Shown here: piece by piece, positions 9,453 through 18,961 of the stretch | Layout of the letters: the number at the start of each line of letters is the position of its first letter | Numbering within the stretch: position 1 is the first letter of the stretch | NCBI GenBank assembly: GCA_934148995.1 | Contig: CAKPDM010000002.1 | Location: forward strand, 1 to 64,000 | Length of the DNA stretch: 64,000 nucleotides | Source: an uncultured Bacilli bacterium | Lineage (GTDB): Bacteria > Bacillota_I > Bacilli_A > RF39 > UBA660 | Direction of reading: 5' to 3' | The notes under the pieces: generated by a model | Database searches by the model: none | The model's input: only the letters and a program-made list of their open reading frames with translations | What the model was told of the DNA's origin: nothing | Position numbers and translations under genes: made by a program

Positions 9453-11090
9453 TGTCAAGAGTTTTGGAAAATATTCCATAAAATTTTAAACATTAACGAA
9501 AATTTATTTCAATTCCCTTTTGACTAATTTCGGCGTTTTGAATTATTAATAAATGTTTTAAATTAAAATTTTTCAACAAATGTTAAAAAATAGAATTAAA
9601 ACCTTAACAAGGTATCAAAACAGCCTCTATTCATCAAAAGTTTTCTTGGCATAAATTTTCCTTAAGCATATACATGATTTGTAGGTGATTTTTGCATTTG
9701 TTTTTTAAATGAAGCTAGTTTCCAAGGCTTTTACATTGGAGGAACATATTTTTTTCTTTCTTTTTGTTTCACCATTTCATCAAATTACTTTGACAATTTA
9801 TTATTTCTATTTAGCTCTTTTAACTCTAGCACTTGTTCATCAATTGCTACTAATAAATCACCATTATATGCTTTAATGACCAAGCATTTTGTTTTAGGCA
9901 TAAAACATTTCAATTCACCATTTAGATATGGGTGGTAATACTTTCCATAATATTTGATATAATTGCCATTGTCGATAGTGCTTTCAGTTAGGATATCTAA
10001 GGTGTAATTAATTTTTTTATCATTAGGTGTTTCTTCAAAAACTGATTCAAATTTATTATAGTCTAATGCAAACTTGTTATTAAAATTAGGAACAAATATT
10101 TCGAGTAGATACTTATTAGCTTCATCAATAGTGGTAATATTATTTAACCTTAATTTTTGTACTAATCTTCCTTGAAAAGTACCATTAGTTCTTTCAATTA
10201 GTCCTTTAGCTTGGTATAACAGAAGTTGTTTCTAGTTCTACACCTAGTTGTTTACAGGCATACCTATACTGAGTTAATACATCTTTACCTGAGGTACTTT
10301 TATCAGAATTTGATAACATATAATTGAATACAGTTCTATTATCGGTTATAAATTTATATGGTATACCATAGTAGTAAGTATTTGATAAAAAACATGATAA
10401 TAACCATTTAATGTTTCTTTTTTATCAAACGAAGCTCCTACTATAGTGGAAGTTGCTTTATCTATTGCTAAATGTAGACAAGTCTTAGTTTCTCAAAACC
10501 ATAGATGAATAGAACCTTCACTTCTTCAAAGTATTTAGTTTTTTCTCCTCTTGGGTGAGAATCTTCTAAAGCTATTTCATGATCAATTACAGTTTTTATT
10601 TGTTCATCGCTCATAGCTAAATTTATTTTCTTTTGTTCCAATAGTTTTTTCTTCGCATATTCTCTTTTTGTCTTTTTTCTAGCTTTAGGAGATATAATAC
10701 CAGCATTTGTCAAAGTTTTGTAAGTAAATTTATAAGAAACTTTTATACCTTCTTCTTTTTCTAAATACTCATTAAAATGTTTAAAGTTAAAATCATAGTA
10801 TTTATTATTATAAAGTGTTATAATGTCATCGGAGATTGTGTTATCTAAAGCATTAATAGGTTTTCTATTTCTATTACCGTGGACGAAACCTGCTTTGCCT
10901 TTCTCCTTGTAAGTAATAATCAGACGCTTAACTTATCTTATTGATATATCGAGCTTTTTACTAGCTCTTTTTTTGTTACCATCATGGTCAACTAAATCTT
11001 TAATAATTTCATATTTTTGTTGTTCATTCATTCTTAATTCAACCTTTATACATTATTTTAGGACATTTTTCTGGACTAACACTTAAGACA
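9453..11090 (-). mobile_element. degenerate IS1202/ISNCY-type insertion sequence
   Basis: A 1.64-kb element carries one broken transposase gene on the minus strand. Its putative ends are TGTCAAGAGTTTTGG (9453) and, read inward from the right, TGTCTTAAGTGTTAGTCC (11090). These are imperfect inverted repeats starting TGTC. The flanks carry an imperfect direct repeat. It inserted between the DnaA-box array and the rpmH promoter. The stretch 9468-9661 holds no gene that I can see. Confidence 0.7.
9662..11031 (-). pseudogene. IS1202/ISNCY-family DDE transposase, inactivated
   Basis: Conceptual translation across breaks gives one transposase. The N-terminal helix-turn-helix begins MNEQQKYEIIKDLVDHDGNK. 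A conserved DSHPRGEKTKYF segment precedes the core, followed by GSIHLWF, CLHLAIDKATSTIVGASF, FITDNRTVF (second Asp), KGLIERTNGTFQ (catalytic Glu), and a C-terminus with YVPPM and KPWKLASFKKQ. Damage includes an in-frame TAA near the start (10933-10935), a small deletion near 10515 that removes the first catalytic Asp region, a stop just after WF, frameshifts near 10400 and 10220, and late stops at 9785-9787 and in PPM*KPW. It cannot make an active enzyme. Confidence 0.88.
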
Positions 11091-11135
11091 TTATCATAGA
11101 TTAATCATACTTTTGATAAATTTCCTTCTTTTTTT
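11091..11135. repeat. right copy of the direct repeat flanking the insertion sequence
   Basis: Partner of 9409-9452, abutting the right end of the element and running up to the rpmH -35 box. The divergence between copies implies that the insertion is old. Confidence 0.6.
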
Positions 11136-11136
11136 C

Positions 11137-11166
11137 TTGACAAAGTTTTTTAATTATTATTATAAT
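11137..11166 (+). promoter_or_regulatory. rpmH promoter
   Basis: TTGACA (11137-11142), an 18-bp spacer and TATAAT (11161-11166), both perfect SigA hexamers, lie 31 bp before the rpmH start. The inserted element ends just upstream, so the promoter survived. Confidence 0.85.
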
Positions 11167-11196
11167 AATGTAGATTTCATGTCTGGAGGTGGAAGT

Positions 11197-11325
11197 ATGA
11201 AGAGAACGTATCAACCAAATAAACGTAGAAGAGCTAAGAAACACGGATTTTTTGCTCGTAAAGTTTCAGCAGGTAAAATTTTAAATAGTAGAAGAAAAAA
11301 AGGTCGTAAAGAATTAGTAAAATAA
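11197..11325 (+). CDS. rpmH: 50S ribosomal protein L34
   Basis: This 42-residue basic protein of the large subunit begins [20 protein letters not shown], the universal L34 signature. It is two to four residues shorter than usual. The start ATG is set by GGAGGTGG 5' of it; upstream in-frame codons have no homology. It starts the classic rpmH-rnpA-yidC-jag cluster. A hairpin terminator follows immediately. Confidence 0.97.
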   Translation: MKRTYQPNKRRRAKKHGFFARKVSAGKILNSRRKKGRKELVK

Positions 11326-11326
11326 T

Positions 11327-11350
11327 CCACTGTTTTCACAGTGGTTTTTT
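11327..11350 (+). terminator. terminator or attenuator between rpmH and rnpA
   Basis: CCACTG/CAGTGG stem with a six-base loop and T6 tract. It probably reduces read-through from rpmH to rnpA, setting more L34 than RnpA. Confidence 0.8.
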
Positions 11351-11378
11351 ACTCTTGGAAAGGGGTAAAACTATAAGT

Positions 11379-11711
11379 ATGAATAAAGAACTTATTATAA
11401 AGAAAAGTAGTACATTTGATGAAATTATAAATAAATGCCCATCTAAGAAAGGTAAAGACTATATCTTATTTTATAGACCTAAGCAACTAGATAAAGCAAA
11501 ATATGGTATAGCTGCTCCTAAAAAGTTAGGAAAAGCTGTTATTCGCAATAAAATGAAAAGAAGAGTAAGAGCAATCATATCAGAGTATCAAAAAAACTAT
11601 AAAAATAATTATGATTGTATTATAATTATAAGAAAGAGTTCTTTAGATAAAGAATATCTGGAATTAAAAGAGGAGTTATTCAATTTATTATTAAAAATTA
11701 ATAACCATTAG
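11379..11711 (+). CDS. rnpA: ribonuclease P protein component
   Basis: RnpA is the protein cofactor of RNase P, which matures tRNA 5' ends. The product has 110 residues. The RNA-binding RNR motif is KAVIRNKMKRRVRAI near residue 60. The start is the ATG at 11379; a GAAAGGGG Shine-Dalgarno lies rather far (about 13 nt) upstream, and a TTG at 11355 would add eight non-homologous residues. yidC follows 11 bp later. The RNase P RNA gene is not in this window. Confidence 0.93.
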   Translation: MNKELIIKKSSTFDEIINKCPSKKGKDYILFYRPKQLDKAKYGIAAPKKLGKAVIRNKMKRRVRAIISEYQKNYKNNYDCIIIIRKSSLDKEYLELKEELFNLLLKINNH

Positions 11712-11722
11712 GAGGAGCATTT

Positions 11723-12640
11723 ATGAAAAATAAAAAAATAAAAAAAGTTGCTATATTATCGATAGCTATCTTATTATTGACAGGTTGTACGACAACACTT
11801 GTTGATAGTAAAAAACAAGCTGTTAAAAATCCTGAAACTGGTCAATCCTTGACGGAGAATATTTTATGTCAGCCTGAGAATGAAAAGACAGTAAAAATTT
11901 ATGAAAAAAATAAAGTAAACGTAAAAAAATTACCAAAATGTGATAATTTTAAGGTTACTTCTGGTGGTTATGAAGGTCTATGGACTTCTATATTTGTTAA
12001 ACCATTGGCATATATAATTTTAAAGTTAGGTAAATTAGTTAATAGCTTTGCTATAAGTATCATAATTATTACAGTCATTTTGAGATTTATACTATTCCCA
12101 TTTACTAAAAAAATGGCTCTTCAGTCTGAAATGATGAAACAAGCAAGTCCAGAATTAGAAAGAATTAGAAAAAAATATGAAGGAAAGACTGATGAAGCTT
12201 CTTTAATGAGACAAAATCAAGAAATGCTAATGGTATATAAAAAATATAATTTTAATCCATTAAGCAGTTGTTTAGTTTCATTCATTCAATTACCATTATT
12301 CTTAGCTTTTTTTGAAGCAATCAATAGGGTACCAGCAATATTTGAAGACAAATTTATTGGGTTACAATTAGGCACAACACCATTAGTTGGGTTTGGTACC
12401 TCAACCTTCTATGTATATATAATATTAATTGTTTTAATTGGAGCAACAACGATTTACACATTTAAGATGAGTGGAGCAACAAGTCAAGACCCATCAATGA
12501 AAATGATGCCAGTTATGATGAGTGTAATGATTATATTTACAGCATTATTTATGCCATCTGCTCTAGGTATATATTGGGTTACTCAAAATTTATTTATGAT
12601 AGTTCAAAATACTATAACAGCTAAAGGAGCGAAAAAATAG
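11723..12640 (+). CDS. yidC: membrane protein insertase YidC/SpoIIIJ (lipoprotein type)
   Basis: YidC helps insert and fold membrane proteins with or without SecYEG. The product has 305 residues. It has an N-terminal lipoprotein signal peptide (AILLLTGCTTT, lipidated Cys near residue 22) as in Gram-positive YidC1/SpoIIIJ, then the five-helix Oxa1 core. The cytoplasmic hairpin SEMMKQASPELERIRKKYEGK (split here over two helices) and the NPLSSCL, QLPLFLAFFEAIN segments are typical. AGGAGGAGC precedes the ATG. The next gene, jag, starts directly after its stop. Lgt at 59631 would lipidate it. Confidence 0.95.
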   Translation: MKNKKIKKVAILSIAILLLTGCTTTLVDSKKQAVKNPETGQSLTENILCQPENEKTVKIYEKNKVNVKKLPKCDNFKVTSGGYEGLWTSIFVKPLAYIILKLGKLVNSFAISIIIITVILRFILFPFTKKMALQSEMMKQASPELERIRKKYEGKTDEASLMRQNQEMLMVYKKYNFNPLSSCLVSFIQLPLFLAFFEAINRVPAIFEDKFIGLQLGTTPLVGFGTSTFYVYIILIVLIGATTIYTFKMSGATSQDPSMKMMPVMMSVMIIFTALFMPSALGIYWVTQNLFMIVQNTITAKGAKK

Positions 12641-13249
12641 ATGAAGAAGCATACATTTGTAGGAAAAAACTATGAAGATGCAGTCAATAAGGCAAGGATA
12701 GAATTGCAAGACCTAGAGTATAATTTAATAATAAATGTATTAGATGAAAAGAAAACATTACTTTCTAAGAAATGTAAAATAGAGGTAATAGAAAAACGAG
12801 AAATTAAGAATTTTATTAAAGAAAAGTTAATTACTATCTTAAAAGAAATGGGTTACCAAGCTGAAATAGAAGTTCAAGTGAAGCAAAACATACCAACGTA
12901 TAAGATATATTCTAATAATGATTCTTTATTGATAGGGAAAAACGGAAAAAACTTGGAAGCTTTACAAATTGTTTTAAGACAAATAGTTAATAGCGAAACT
13001 GGGACTAATTATCATTTTTTTCTAGATGTTTCTGATTATAAAGAAAAAAATGAATATCATTTAGAAAACTTAGCAAAACGTTTAGCAAAAGAGGTAGCAT
13101 CTACTAAAATTGCTGTTAAAATGGATTCTATGAATTCTTATGAAAGAAGAATAGTTCATAATACTTTAACTAATAATTCAAAAGTTTATACTGAGAGTGT
13201 GGGAGACGAACCAAATCGTTGTGTAGTTATTAAACCAAGAGAAGATTAG
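12641..13249 (+). CDS. jag: Jag/KhpB RNA-binding protein
   Basis: A 202-residue protein with a Jag-N domain (FVGKNYEDAVNKARIEL), a KH domain with LLIGKNGKNLEALQ, and a C-terminal R3H domain (RRIVHNTLTNN). KhpB proteins bind RNA with KhpA and affect cell elongation and division in streptococci. The start codon immediately follows the yidC TAG, with GGAGCG inside the end of yidC, indicating translational coupling. It ends the rpmH cluster. Confidence 0.93.
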   Translation: MKKHTFVGKNYEDAVNKARIELQDLEYNLIINVLDEKKTLLSKKCKIEVIEKREIKNFIKEKLITILKEMGYQAEIEVQVKQNIPTYKIYSNNDSLLIGKNGKNLEALQIVLRQIVNSETGTNYHFFLDVSDYKEKNEYHLENLAKRLAKEVASTKIAVKMDSMNSYERRIVHNTLTNNSKVYTESVGDEPNRCVVIKPRED

Positions 13250-13414
13250 TTCTTCTTTTTCTTTACTTTAAAGCAGCTATTTATTATAATATAGTCAAAA
13301 TGAGAAGTGACACTATGTGTTAAACTTATAAAGTTTTGTTGTACTTGAAACATTGTTTTTTTATTGGAAAAGATATTTATAGTATTACGATTAAAAGGAG
13401 AAAGTATATAGAAA

Positions 13415-14779
13415 ATGATTAGTTATGAAAATGAAACAATAGCAGCGATAGCTACTAAACTAGGAGTAGGAGCTATTTCAATTATTAGGATAAGTGGTAA
13501 AGATGCAATTTCATTAGTTAATAAAATATTTGAAGGCAAAGATTTAGAAGCAGTTAAGTCTCATACGATTCATTACGGATATATTGTAAGAGATAAAGAA
13601 AAAATCGATGAGGTATTAGTAACAGTAATGAAAGCACCTAAAACTTTTACTAGAGAAGATGTAGTAGAGATAAATTGTCACGGTGGAATAAACACAACCT
13701 TAACAGTTTTTTCTTTACTTCAAGAATTAGGAATAAAAGCAGCTGATAGAGGTGAATTTACAAAAAGAGCTTTTCTAAATGGAAGAATAGACTTAACAGA
13801 AGCTGAGGCCGTTATGGACTTGATTGAAAGTAAAAGTGATGAACAAAGGAAACTAGCTATGGGTTCATTAGGGGGAAGTTTAAAGCAATATATTCATTCA
13901 TTTAGAGAACCATTAAAAAAATTAATAGCTAATATCGAAGTTAATATAGATTATCCTGAATACTATGATATTGAAGAAGTTACCAAAAATGATATAGCAA
14001 AAGAAGTAGAAAAAATGATTCCAAAGTTAAAAAAAACAATTGAAGAAAGCAAATCTCATCAAATAGTAAGAAATGGTATAAAAACAGTTATTGTTGGACG
14101 CCCAAATGTTGGAAAGAGCAGTATATTAAACACATTAATTAATCAAAATAAAGCAATAGTAACTGATGTTGAAGGAACAACTAGAGATATAGTAGAAGGA
14201 ACAGTTTTTATAAATGGGGTAGAATTATCATTGATAGATACTGCTGGAATAAGAGAGACAGACAATGTTGTTGAGCAGTTAGGCGTTAAAAAAAGTTTAG
14301 AATTATTGGAAGAAGCTGATTTAGTTTTAGCAGTTTTTAATGTGAATGAAAAATTGTCAGCAGAGGATAAAGAAATAATAGAAAAACTTAATAAAGATAA
14401 AACAATAATTGTATTAAATAAGAATGACTTACCTAAAAAACTAAAGACAGTTGATTTTGCTTTTTCTCATATAGTTTATACCAATACTAATTCCTTAGAA
14501 GGTATTGATTCATTGAAGAAAGAAATTGTGAAAATGTTTTCGCTTGATAAGTTGGAAGAAACAGACACATTTTTATCAAATAATAGACAATTAAATTGTG
14601 CAATTAAAGCACTCGATACTTTGATAAAAATAAATAGTAATTTAGAAAAAGATATTCCATTAGAACTTATTGAAATAGATTTGCAGGAAGTATTAACAGA
14701 ATTAGGAACTATAACTGGTGAAGTGTATGATGAAGAACTGTTAGATACTTTATTTGAAAATTTTTGTGTAGGGAAGTGA
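13415..14779 (+). CDS. mnmE: tRNA modification GTPase MnmE
   Basis: MnmE with MnmG installs carboxymethylaminomethyl groups at U34 of tRNAs. The product has 454 residues. The N-terminal folate-binding domain contains the EINCHGG motif. The inserted G domain has G1 GRPNVGKSS, G3 DTAG and G4 NKND. The C-terminus ends CVGK, the conserved CxGK catalytic-cysteine motif. mnmG follows five bp downstream, so the two partners are cotranslated. Confidence 0.97.
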   Translation: MISYENETIAAIATKLGVGAISIIRISGKDAISLVNKIFEGKDLEAVKSHTIHYGYIVRDKEKIDEVLVTVMKAPKTFTREDVVEINCHGGINTTLTVFSLLQELGIKAADRGEFTKRAFLNGRIDLTEAEAVMDLIESKSDEQRKLAMGSLGGSLKQYIHSFREPLKKLIANIEVNIDYPEYYDIEEVTKNDIAKEVEKMIPKLKKTIEESKSHQIVRNGIKTVIVGRPNVGKSSILNTLINQNKAIVTDVEGTTRDIVEGTVFINGVELSLIDTAGIRETDNVVEQLGVKKSLELLEEADLVLAVFNVNEKLSAEDKEIIEKLNKDKTIIVLNKNDLPKKLKTVDFAFSHIVYTNTNSLEGIDSLKKEIVKMFSLDKLEETDTFLSNNRQLNCAIKALDTLIKINSNLEKDIPLELIEIDLQEVLTELGTITGEVYDEELLDTLFENFCVGK

Positions 14780-14784
14780 TATAA

Positions 14785-16650
14785 ATGAATTATGAAATTA
14801 TTGTTGTAGGTGGAGGTCATGCCGGTTGCGAAGCAGCTCTTGCGTGTGCTAGAAAGAATCATAAAACATTATTAATAAGTGGAAATTTAGAAAATATAGC
14901 TGATATGCCTTGCAATCCATCAGTAGGAGGTCCTGCAAAAGGAATAGTTGTCAGAGAAATAGATGCATTAGGTGGAGAGATGGCTAAGAATACAGATAAA
15001 AGTTCTCTTCAAATGAAAATGTTAAATACTAAAAAAGGAAAAGCTGTTCAAGCACTGAGAGCACAAGCTGACAAAGTTTTATATAAAAAAGAAATGCAAA
15101 AAACCTTAAAAACTCAAGAGAATTTAGATTTAAAAGAAGGATTCGTTGAGGATTTGATTGTTGAAAATTCAAAAGTCAATGGTGTAGTACTGGCTGATGG
15201 AACAAAAATTACTTCATTAGCAGTAATTTTAACAACTGGTACCTATCTAAGAAGTTCTATCCTAATAGGAAGTAAGAAAAAATCAGAAGGACCACATGGT
15301 GAAAAAGAAAGTAAGTTTTTGAGTACCAAATTAAAAGACTTAGGTTTTACAATTAAGAGATTAAAAACAGGAACTCCCCCAAGAATAGAAAGAAGTAGTA
15401 TAGATTTCAGTAAAGTTGCAATAGAAAATGGTAGTTCTGAAAATTTAACTTTTTCTTACGATAATACTGATGCTTTGGCATATCATTATCAAATTCCTTG
15501 TCATCTTGTTTATACTAATAGTAAAACTCATAAAATAATTAAAGATCATTTGAAAGAATCAAGTATGTATGGTGGTTATGTTGAGGGAGTAGGTCCAAGG
15601 TATTGTCCATCAATTGAGGATAAAGTAGTTAGGTTTCAAGATAAAGACCGTCATCAATTATTTTTAGAACCAGAAAGTTTATCATATGATGATATATATT
15701 TACAAGGCTTTTCGACTAGTATGCCTGAGTATGTCCAAGAGAAAATGGTTCATAGTTTGGAAGGGCTTGAAAATGCTAAAATATTGAGATATGCTTATGC
15801 CATTGAATATGATGCTATTGATTCTAAACAAATAAAACGCAGTCTTGAAACAAAATTAATAGAAGGTCTTTATACAGCTGGTCAAATAAATGGAACAAGT
15901 GGCTATGAAGAAGCAGCTGGTCAGGGATTAATGGCGGGAATTAATGCTAGTTTAAAAGTTGAAGGAAAAGAGCCATTAATTTTGAATAGAAGTGAGTCTT
16001 ACATAGGAGTTTTAATAGATGATTTAGTAACTAAAGGTGTAAAAGATCCATATAGACTTTTAACTTCGCGTGCAGAGTATAGATTATTGTTAAGAAATGA
16101 TAATGCTGATTTAAGATTAAGAGAATATGGTCATCAAATTGGACTAGTAGATGATAATAGATATCAAAAATTTCTTTTAAAAAAGCAACATATTGAGGAA
16201 ATAGTTTCTACACTAAAAGAAATAAAAATAACTCCTACAAAAGAGACTAACACTTTACTTGAAAATATAGGGACTTCGTCAATTAAAGATGGAATAACGC
16301 TTTATGAATTATTAAAAAGACCAGAATTATCATTTATTGATATAGAAAAATTTAAAGAATTTCCTTACAGTAATGCTGAAAAGGAAGAAGTAGAAATAAT
16401 GATTCAATATGAAGGTTATATCAAAAAACAGGAAAAAGATACAAAAAAATTATTAGATTTAGAAAAAATTAAAATTCCTGATAATATTTCTTATGATGAT
16501 ATTAAAAATATTGCAAGTGAAGCACGTGAAAAATTAAAGAAGGTTGAACCAGAGACTTTAGGTCAAGCTAGTAGAATAAGTGGAGTTAATCCTGCTGATA
16601 TTGCTATAATAATGGTTTATCTAAAAAAGGGAGAAAGAAAAAATGACTGA
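14785..16650 (+). CDS. mnmG: tRNA uridine-5-carboxymethylaminomethyl modification enzyme MnmG
   Basis: MnmG (GidA) is the FAD-dependent partner of MnmE. The product has 621 residues, normal length. The Rossmann FAD loop is VVGGGHAGCEAA at the N-terminus, followed by CNPSVGGPAKG. The family segments KTGTPPRI and GQINGTSGYEEAAGQG are present, as is the C-terminal helical domain that contacts MnmE. Its end overlaps rsmG by eight bp. Confidence 0.97.
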   Translation: MNYEIIVVGGGHAGCEAALACARKNHKTLLISGNLENIADMPCNPSVGGPAKGIVVREIDALGGEMAKNTDKSSLQMKMLNTKKGKAVQALRAQADKVLYKKEMQKTLKTQENLDLKEGFVEDLIVENSKVNGVVLADGTKITSLAVILTTGTYLRSSILIGSKKKSEGPHGEKESKFLSTKLKDLGFTIKRLKTGTPPRIERSSIDFSKVAIENGSSENLTFSYDNTDALAYHYQIPCHLVYTNSKTHKIIKDHLKESSMYGGYVEGVGPRYCPSIEDKVVRFQDKDRHQLFLEPESLSYDDIYLQGFSTSMPEYVQEKMVHSLEGLENAKILRYAYAIEYDAIDSKQIKRSLETKLIEGLYTAGQINGTSGYEEAAGQGLMAGINASLKVEGKEPLILNRSESYIGVLIDDLVTKGVKDPYRLLTSRAEYRLLLRNDNADLRLREYGHQIGLVDDNRYQKFLLKKQHIEEIVSTLKEIKITPTKETNTLLENIGTSSIKDGITLYELLKRPELSFIDIEKFKEFPYSNAEKEEVEIMIQYEGYIKKQEKDTKKLLDLEKIKIPDNISYDDIKNIASEAREKLKKVEPETLGQASRISGVNPADIAIIMVYLKKGERKND

Positions 16651-17308
16651 GACTGAATTTATAGAGCAAGTAAAAAAATTAGGACTTTTTCCTACAGATA
16701 ATCAATTAAAAAAGTTGAATCAGCTTTATGAAATAATGATTGAAGAAAATAAAGTGATGAATCTAACAAGAATAGTTGAAAAAGAAGATGTGTATTTAAA
16801 ACATTTTTATGATTGTTTAACTATTACTAAGGTTTGTGACTTTTCTAAAATAGAAACATTATGCGATGTAGGAACAGGTGCTGGTTTTCCCGGTTTAGTT
16901 TTAAAAATATTCTTTAGTGATGTTAAAATAACATTAGTTGATGCCCTACAAAAAAGAGTTAATTATCTAAATAAGGTAATTAATATGTTAGAATTAGAAA
17001 AAATTGAAGCCATACATATTAGAGCAGAAGATTTAGCAAAACAAGGATATAGATATGATATAGTAACAGCAAGGGCAGTTGCAAATTTATCAAAACTATT
17101 GTCTTGGACTATGCCATTGGTTAAAAAAGATGGTTCCTTCATTGCTATGAAAGGTAACGTATCAGAGGAATTGACCACTGCTATGCCTATATTTGTAAAG
17201 AAAAATTATATATTAGAAAACAAAGTCGAATTTAACTTACCAAAAGATAATGGTACAAGAACTATTTTAGAAATAAAATATAAAAATAGTAATTCAGTTT
17301 ATAAATAA
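16643..17308 (+). CDS. rsmG: 16S rRNA (guanine527-N7)-methyltransferase
   Basis: RsmG methylates G527 of 16S rRNA using S-adenosylmethionine. The product has 221 residues. The SAM-binding loop is DVGTGAGFPGLVL, with the acidic loop LVDALQKR and VTARAVANL as in GidB proteins. The ATG lies in the tail of mnmG with GGGAGAAAG as Shine-Dalgarno. It ends the mnmE operon and is followed by a palindromic hairpin. Confidence 0.95.
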   Translation: MTETEFIEQVKKLGLFPTDNQLKKLNQLYEIMIEENKVMNLTRIVEKEDVYLKHFYDCLTITKVCDFSKIETLCDVGTGAGFPGLVLKIFFSDVKITLVDALQKRVNYLNKVINMLELEKIEAIHIRAEDLAKQGYRYDIVTARAVANLSKLLSWTMPLVKKDGSFIAMKGNVSEELTTAMPIFVKKNYILENKVEFNLPKDNGTRTILEIKYKNSNSVYK

Positions 17309-17333
17309 TAATTAATTATGCTTGAAAATAAAT

Positions 17334-17357
17334 GTAATTAATCGCTAGATTAATTAC
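17334..17357 (+). terminator. inverted repeat after rsmG
   Basis: A perfect 10-bp stem GTAATTAATC/GATTAATTAC with a GCTA loop. The following TATTTTG is only weakly T-rich, so it may be a terminator or an operator just upstream of the noc -10 (TATAAT, 17369-17374). Confidence 0.5.
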
Positions 17358-17415
17358 TATTTTGATGTTATAATGATAACATAGGAAGATTAGAAAGAAT
17401 AAGTGAGGGATCGTA

Positions 17416-18861
17416 ATGCAGAATAATGAAAATGAAGTTGTTTATTTATACTTAGATGATATAATTCCAAATAGATTTCAACCAAGACAAATCTTTGATG
17501 AAAGAGCTTTAAAAGAACTAGCAGTTTCTATAAAAGAGCATGGTGTTATTCAACCAATAATAGTTCGCAATATTGGAAATAAATATGAAATAATAGCAGG
17601 GGAAAGAAGATATAAAGCTAGTGCTTTAGCTGGTCTTACTAAAATACCAGCAATAGTTAGAAATTTGGACGATAAAGAAAGTAGTAAAGTAGCACTTTTG
17701 GAAAATTTACAAAGAAAGAATTTAAATCCAATTGAAGAAGCAAGAACATATCAAAAAATACTAGAACTAGATCAAATGACTCAAGAAGAACTAGCAAAAA
17801 CAATGGGAAAAAGCCAGAGTGCAGTAGCAAATAAATTAAGACTATTATCCTTATCTGATGCTGTTCAAGATGCTTTACTAAAAGAAAAAATATCAGAGCG
17901 TCATGCAAGAGCTTTATTATCAGTAGAAGATGTTGAAAAACAGAAACAATTACTTGATAAGATAATTACTAATAAAATGACAGTTCGTGAATTGGAAGAA
18001 GAAATTAATCCAAAACCAAAACAAGAGTTAAATACTGCTGATTTAGAAAAACTTTTAAAGAAGGAACCAGTTCCTATCAATGAAAATAGTAATAGTATGT
18101 TACCAGATTTAAATTTACAACCTACAAATAATGTAAACCAAAATCAATTTTCAGCACCTATATCTTCTAATAATCAAACTTCTGAAACAAAACCAACAGA
18201 TATTGGGATAGATTATAGCACACCACCTAAATTTATAGATTATAGTGGTGAAAAGGTAGAAGATATTCAAGATCCATTGTTAAAGAGTACAGCTAGTTCT
18301 GAAATTAACTTAGATGAACTTAGAAACAATGCTCAAGATATTAATATGACCAATAATACTTCAATGGCTAATATGGATAGTTTATTAAAGCCAGCACCAA
18401 GTACTACAGACAATAATATTCAAGAACCTACTGGAAACTTTAAATTTTTCCAACCGGATACTGCATCTTCCGCACCAACTACAGACAGTCAGTCAGCTCT
18501 TGACTCCTTGTTATTAGCAAAAGATAAATCTACTTCATTGCCAACTACACCAGATGCTTTGCTAACATCTAATGTTCAAAATACTGAACCACAAGAGCAA
18601 AAAATGGATGTTCCATACTTGGATACATACAATAATCCATTTGCACATAATCCTATCTTTTCAGATGATGTTGAAAAAATTATGGGCAAGAAAATTGAGA
18701 CGGCTCAAGAAATGCCAAAACTTGATTTTAATGGTTGCTTAAATACAGTACGTGGTGCTGTTAAGAAGATAGAACTTTCAGGATTTAAAGTAGAAAGTGA
18801 AGAAATGAATTTTGAAAAGAACTATCAAATAGTTATTAAGATAGCCAAAAAAGAGGAATAA
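17416..18861 (+). CDS. noc: Noc-type nucleoid occlusion protein with long linker
   Basis: A ParB-fold CTPase-like protein of 481 residues; B. subtilis Noc has about 283. The ParB box IAGERRYKA and the helix-turn-helix GKSQSAVANKLRLLSL are clear. The recognition helix has Gln and Lys where ParB has Arg and Thr/His-type residues, matching Noc specificity. Position between rsmG and parA is that of noc. Two features are odd. The N-terminal amphipathic membrane-binding segment of Bacillus Noc is missing (the domain begins by residue 10). Residues about 205-400 form a Ser/Thr/Asn/Gln/Pro-rich linker leading to a folded C-terminal segment (from about residue 415). It is monocistronic, with its own promoter and terminator. 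A perfect NBS lies at 5-20. Confidence 0.85.
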   Translation: MQNNENEVVYLYLDDIIPNRFQPRQIFDERALKELAVSIKEHGVIQPIIVRNIGNKYEIIAGERRYKASALAGLTKIPAIVRNLDDKESSKVALLENLQRKNLNPIEEARTYQKILELDQMTQEELAKTMGKSQSAVANKLRLLSLSDAVQDALLKEKISERHARALLSVEDVEKQKQLLDKIITNKMTVRELEEEINPKPKQELNTADLEKLLKKEPVPINENSNSMLPDLNLQPTNNVNQNQFSAPISSNNQTSETKPTDIGIDYSTPPKFIDYSGEKVEDIQDPLLKSTASSEINLDELRNNAQDINMTNNTSMANMDSLLKPAPSTTDNNIQEPTGNFKFFQPDTASSAPTTDSQSALDSLLLAKDKSTSLPTTPDALLTSNVQNTEPQEQKMDVPYLDTYNNPFAHNPIFSDDVEKIMGKKIETAQEMPKLDFNGCLNTVRGAVKKIELSGFKVESEEMNFEKNYQIVIKIAKKEE

Positions 18862-18863
18862 TC

Positions 18864-18886
18864 AAAGTAGAGAAATCTACTTTTTT
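18864..18886 (+). terminator. noc terminator
   Basis: AAAGTAGA/TCTACTTT stem with GAAA tetraloop and T tract, directly after the noc stop. Confidence 0.85.
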
Positions 18887-18898
18887 CTCTAAAACTTA

Positions 18899-18927
18899 TT
18901 TTCATAGTAAACTATTTTTGATACAAT
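18899..18927 (+). promoter_or_regulatory. putative parA-parB promoter
   Basis: TTTTCA, a 17-bp spacer and TACAAT lie 34 bp before the parA start. The hexamers are only moderately good. Confidence 0.45.
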
Positions 18928-18961
18928 TAAGAAGAGTTATGAAAAGAAGAGAGTGATAAAA

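Noticed and set aside
10468..10713. 81-codon minus-strand frame as a separate small gene
   Set aside because: It is only a middle fragment of the disrupted IS transposase, with homologous sequence continuing in other frames on both sides.
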